A DNA stretch of 64,000 nucleotides, taken from assembly GCA_947494645.1 (NCBI GenBank), contig CANLVO010000001.1, positions 496,001 to 560,000 on the forward strand, written 5' to 3'. The stretch is from an uncultured Litoreibacter sp. GTDB lineage: Bacteria > Pseudomonadota > Alphaproteobacteria > Rhodobacterales > Rhodobacteraceae. Made by a program: the position numbers and the translations under genes. The notes under the pieces were generated by a model. That model was not told the DNA's origin. It did no database searches and saw only the letters and a program-made list of their open reading frames with translations. Numbering within the stretch: position 1 is the stretch's first letter; each line of letters opens with the position of its first letter. Shown here piece by piece: positions 62,244-64,000 of the stretch.

Positions 62244-62642
62244 ATGTTTAGCATCAAGGTGCACAACGCGATGGAACCGGCAGAGATACAGGCGCTCGTG
62301 GCGCGGGTCTTCATTTTGTTGGAAAGCAAGCTCGGGGCACGTGGGGCGACTTTGCAGAAGCGTTTAGGATACGTCCAGCGCAAGTTGCCGGGCCGGATCT
62401 GGCGGGCAGGGACGGCTCTCGTAGAGGCGGAAAGAATGGCGGAAAACCCCCGGCTCGCCATGCGCGTTGATAGGCACCGCATCGAGCGAGCAACCGAGGA
62501 TATGGAGCGTTTCCTGAACGAAATTGATGTAGAAGCAGAACGCTCAAAACGCCGCTATAACAGGCTAGCTGCAATCGCGGGCCAATTCTTGCTCGTGACC
62601 GGCGCACTAATGGGCCTGCTTGTTTGGCGTGGCTACGTTTAG
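62244..62642 (+). CDS. Hypothetical small membrane protein
   Basis: 132 residues from the ATG at 62244, after AAGGG; the frame extends upstream into the esterase region, but the sequence there is not protein-like. Largely helical and basic (ALVARVFILLESKLGARGATLQKRL), with one C-terminal membrane helix (AIAGQFLLVTGALMGLLVW). No family recognised. Divergent from the esterase. A terminator follows immediately. Confidence 0.65.
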   Translation: MFSIKVHNAMEPAEIQALVARVFILLESKLGARGATLQKRLGYVQRKLPGRIWRAGTALVEAERMAENPRLAMRVDRHRIERATEDMERFLNEIDVEAERSKRRYNRLAAIAGQFLLVTGALMGLLVWRGYV

Positions 62643-62674
62643 ACGAGGCTGCTCTCAACTAAGAACAGCCTCGT
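62643..62674. terminator. Hairpin between convergent genes
   Basis: ACGAGGCTG at 62643-62651 pairs perfectly with CAGCCTCGT at 62666-62674 around 14 bases. No T-run, so efficient termination is uncertain. Confidence 0.5.
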
Positions 62675-62691
62675 TGGACACGATAAGAGTA

Positions 62692-63603
62692 TCAGTGAAC
62701 TGGCTTGATAAAGGTGTCGTTTCGCAAATCTGCCATCGCTTGTCGCAGTTCCTCCTGTGTATTCATCACAATGGGACCATGCCAGGCTACGGGTTCTTCA
62801 ATGGGTGCGCCTGAGATCAGCAGGAAACGAACGCCCTCCGCGCCCGCCTGTACGGTCACTTCGTCGCCTGTCCCGAACTGAACCAGCGTACGGTCGCCTG
62901 AGAGATCACGAATGTTGACCTCTTCGCCTTGGACTTCTTTTTCCAGCAGAACGCCCGACGGCTGAGAGGCATCACGGAAACTGGCTGCGCCCTCAAAGAC
63001 GTAAGCGAATGCACGGCGATAAGTGTCGACTTTAAACGTTTTGCGCAGCCCAGCGGGCACGGTGATGTCAAGAAACTGCGGATCGGCCGCGATGCCGTCG
63101 AAGGGACCCTTCTTGCCCCAGAATTCTCCAATGACAATACGTACTTTCGTGCCGTCATCATCAATAACTTGAGGAATATCTCCTCCTTCCACATCTTGAT
63201 ATCGAGGTGTGGTCATCTTCAAGCTGGCAGGCAGGTTAGCCCAAAGCTGGAAACCGTGCATTTGGCCCTGCGCATTACCCTTCGGCATCTCCTGATGAAG
63301 AATGCCAGAGCCAGCTGTCATCCACTGAACCGCACCATCTTGCAATTTGCCGGTATTGCCAAGGCTGTCGCTGTGTTCGACCTCGCCTTTCAAGACGTAG
63401 GTAATTGTCTCGATCCCGCGATGTGGATGCCAAGGGAAACCGCGCTCGTAATGCGCTGGAACATCATTTCGAAAGTCATCCATCATGAGGAACGGGTCCA
63501 GCATGGTGGGGTCGGTAAAGCCAAAGGCACGATGCAGGTGCACCCCTGCGCCTTCCATCGTGGGCATGGCCTTAGTTGTTTCTTTTACAGGTCTGATGGA
63601 CAT
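62692..63603 (-). CDS. Pirin family protein
   Basis: 303 residues, a bicupin. HPHRGIETITYVLKGEVEHSDSLGN provides the metal-binding histidines and ILHQEMP the next ligand. Pirins are metal proteins with quercetinase or regulatory roles. Start MSIRPVKETTKAMPTMEGAGV. Convergent with the small membrane protein; divergent from the dehydrogenase at 63863. Confidence 0.93.
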   Translation of the reverse strand: MSIRPVKETTKAMPTMEGAGVHLHRAFGFTDPTMLDPFLMMDDFRNDVPAHYERGFPWHPHRGIETITYVLKGEVEHSDSLGNTGKLQDGAVQWMTAGSGILHQEMPKGNAQGQMHGFQLWANLPASLKMTTPRYQDVEGGDIPQVIDDDGTKVRIVIGEFWGKKGPFDGIAADPQFLDITVPAGLRKTFKVDTYRRAFAYVFEGAASFRDASQPSGVLLEKEVQGEEVNIRDLSGDRTLVQFGTGDEVTVQAGAEGVRFLLISGAPIEEPVAWHGPIVMNTQEELRQAMADLRNDTFIKPVH

Positions 63604-63862
63604 AATGAGGTCCTCCTTCGCAGCCTAGGTAAGGTGTCGCTAGTCGCGGAGCAATCGCACCCATGCGCTCTTTCTGTGCATCTGCGCGCCAACCCTCGCA
63701 CCTAACGGCTTCGGCGAGAGCTCCAGCGCGTTTCGATCCACGCAGCAGCTATTTCGAAACTATCATGTCAGAACGCGCTAGAGGCTGCGGCAAGTCGCTA
63801 ATGGGAGCGACATGTCGGGAAACGCCGCCAACTCTGCAAGGGCAAGAACAAGGAAGCGAAAT
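63604..63862. other. Divergent intergenic region
   Basis: 259 bp between pirin and the dehydrogenase gene, expected to hold both promoters. No palindrome or terminator stood out; an AGGAAG ribosome site precedes the ATG at 63863. Confidence 0.4.
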
Positions 63863-64000
63863 ATGAAAATTGGGTTTATCGGTCTAGGCAATGTTGGCGG
63901 AAAGCTCTCGGGATCGCTGATCCGTAACGGCCTAGACGTAGTGGTGCGCGATTTGGACGAAACATTAGTCGCCGCCGCAGAGGCGCGCGGGGCCAGTTCG
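63863..64000 (+). CDS. 3-hydroxyisobutyrate dehydrogenase-type protein, 3' end cut by window
   Basis: 46 codons of the start are visible: MKIGFIGLGNVGGKLSG, then LIRNGLDVVVRDLDETLVA. The GxGxxG nucleotide turn GLGNVGG followed by an acidic R-D is the NAD-binding start of the beta-hydroxyacid dehydrogenase family (HIBADH, tartronate semialdehyde reductase). The exact substrate cannot be decided from this piece. Confidence 0.85.
   Translation, partial: MKIGFIGLGNVGGKLSGSLIRNGLDVVVRDLDETLVAAAEARGASS

Noticed and set aside
1-64000. Prophage, insertion sequence or CRISPR array
   Set aside because: I found no transposase, integrase or repeat-spacer array; all sizeable genes are ordinary chromosomal ones, and no direct repeats flank any block.

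Overview
The window looks like chromosomal DNA of a marine alphaproteobacterium of the order Rhodobacterales (Roseobacter group). This is inferred from gene content rather than from a marker gene: a 445-residue ProS without the editing insert, HdaA with an N-terminal clamp-binding motif, a SUV3-like helicase followed by an S4 protein, FdxA and CarD, a smo/mtlK polyol locus, DUF4174, DUF6356 and DUF1127 proteins, and a secreted Hint-domain protein. I see no phage genes, insertion sequences, CRISPR arrays or rRNA. There is one tRNA gene (Tyr, GTA).

Layout. 1-2.7 kb: the end of a membrane protein gene, a candidate 28-residue micro-ORF with its own promoter, a DUF4174 gene and a sulfotransferase-like gene. 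2.6-10.7 kb: methylmalonyl-CoA mutase, an AI-2E permease, hdaA, polyphosphate kinase and a Ppx/GppA phosphatase, with a pair of identical palindromes between ppk and ppx. This part is visibly richer in GC and in C-ending codons than what follows. 10.7-18.6 kb: an SDR, proS, a small unknown gene, a haloacetate-dehalogenase-like hydrolase, lolC-lolD, a second hydrolase, SCP2 and TPR proteins. 18.6-22.9 kb: helicase, S4 protein, FdxA, CarD. 22.9-29.4 kb: cobS and cobT (divergent), a SbtA/SbtB-like bicarbonate transport pair with RidA, gamma-glutamyltransferase, rpmG and a His-rich secreted protein. 29.5-37.3 kb: a complete polyol (sorbitol/mannitol) catabolic locus: LacI regulator, smoEFGK ABC transporter, smoS and mtlK, with two related operators. 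37.4-41.4 kb: BI-1 protein, Lrp regulator, DUF6356, DUF1127, LysR, quinone oxidoreductase. 41.5-47 kb: hisN, 8-oxoguanine deaminase, CAP lipoprotein, guanine deaminase, MgtE. 47-53.7 kb: a large PilM/GspL-plus-GspC-like membrane protein, metY, lytic transglycosylase, VOC protein, CoA-binding protein, zinc-ribbon protein, rlmB. 53.8-59.6 kb: tRNA-Tyr, an aminotransferase and hisB-hisH-hisA-hisF-hisE, interrupted by two opposite-strand genes for exported proteins. 59.7-64 kb: Hint protein, an esterase, a small membrane protein, pirin and the start of a 3-hydroxyisobutyrate-dehydrogenase-type gene.

How the genes fit together. The polyol locus is a self-contained uptake and oxidation module. hisN lies apart from the hisB-E cluster and is translationally coupled to an 8-oxoguanine deaminase, with a guanine deaminase close by on the other strand. 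Polyphosphate synthesis and degradation sit beside the replication regulator HdaA. The most unusual items are the micro-ORFs, the paired palindromes before ppx, the GspL/GspC-like fusion, the stem-loops after smoE, and the two divergent genes whose start codons overlap. Functions are assigned from recognisable sequence motifs only; no database search was run.
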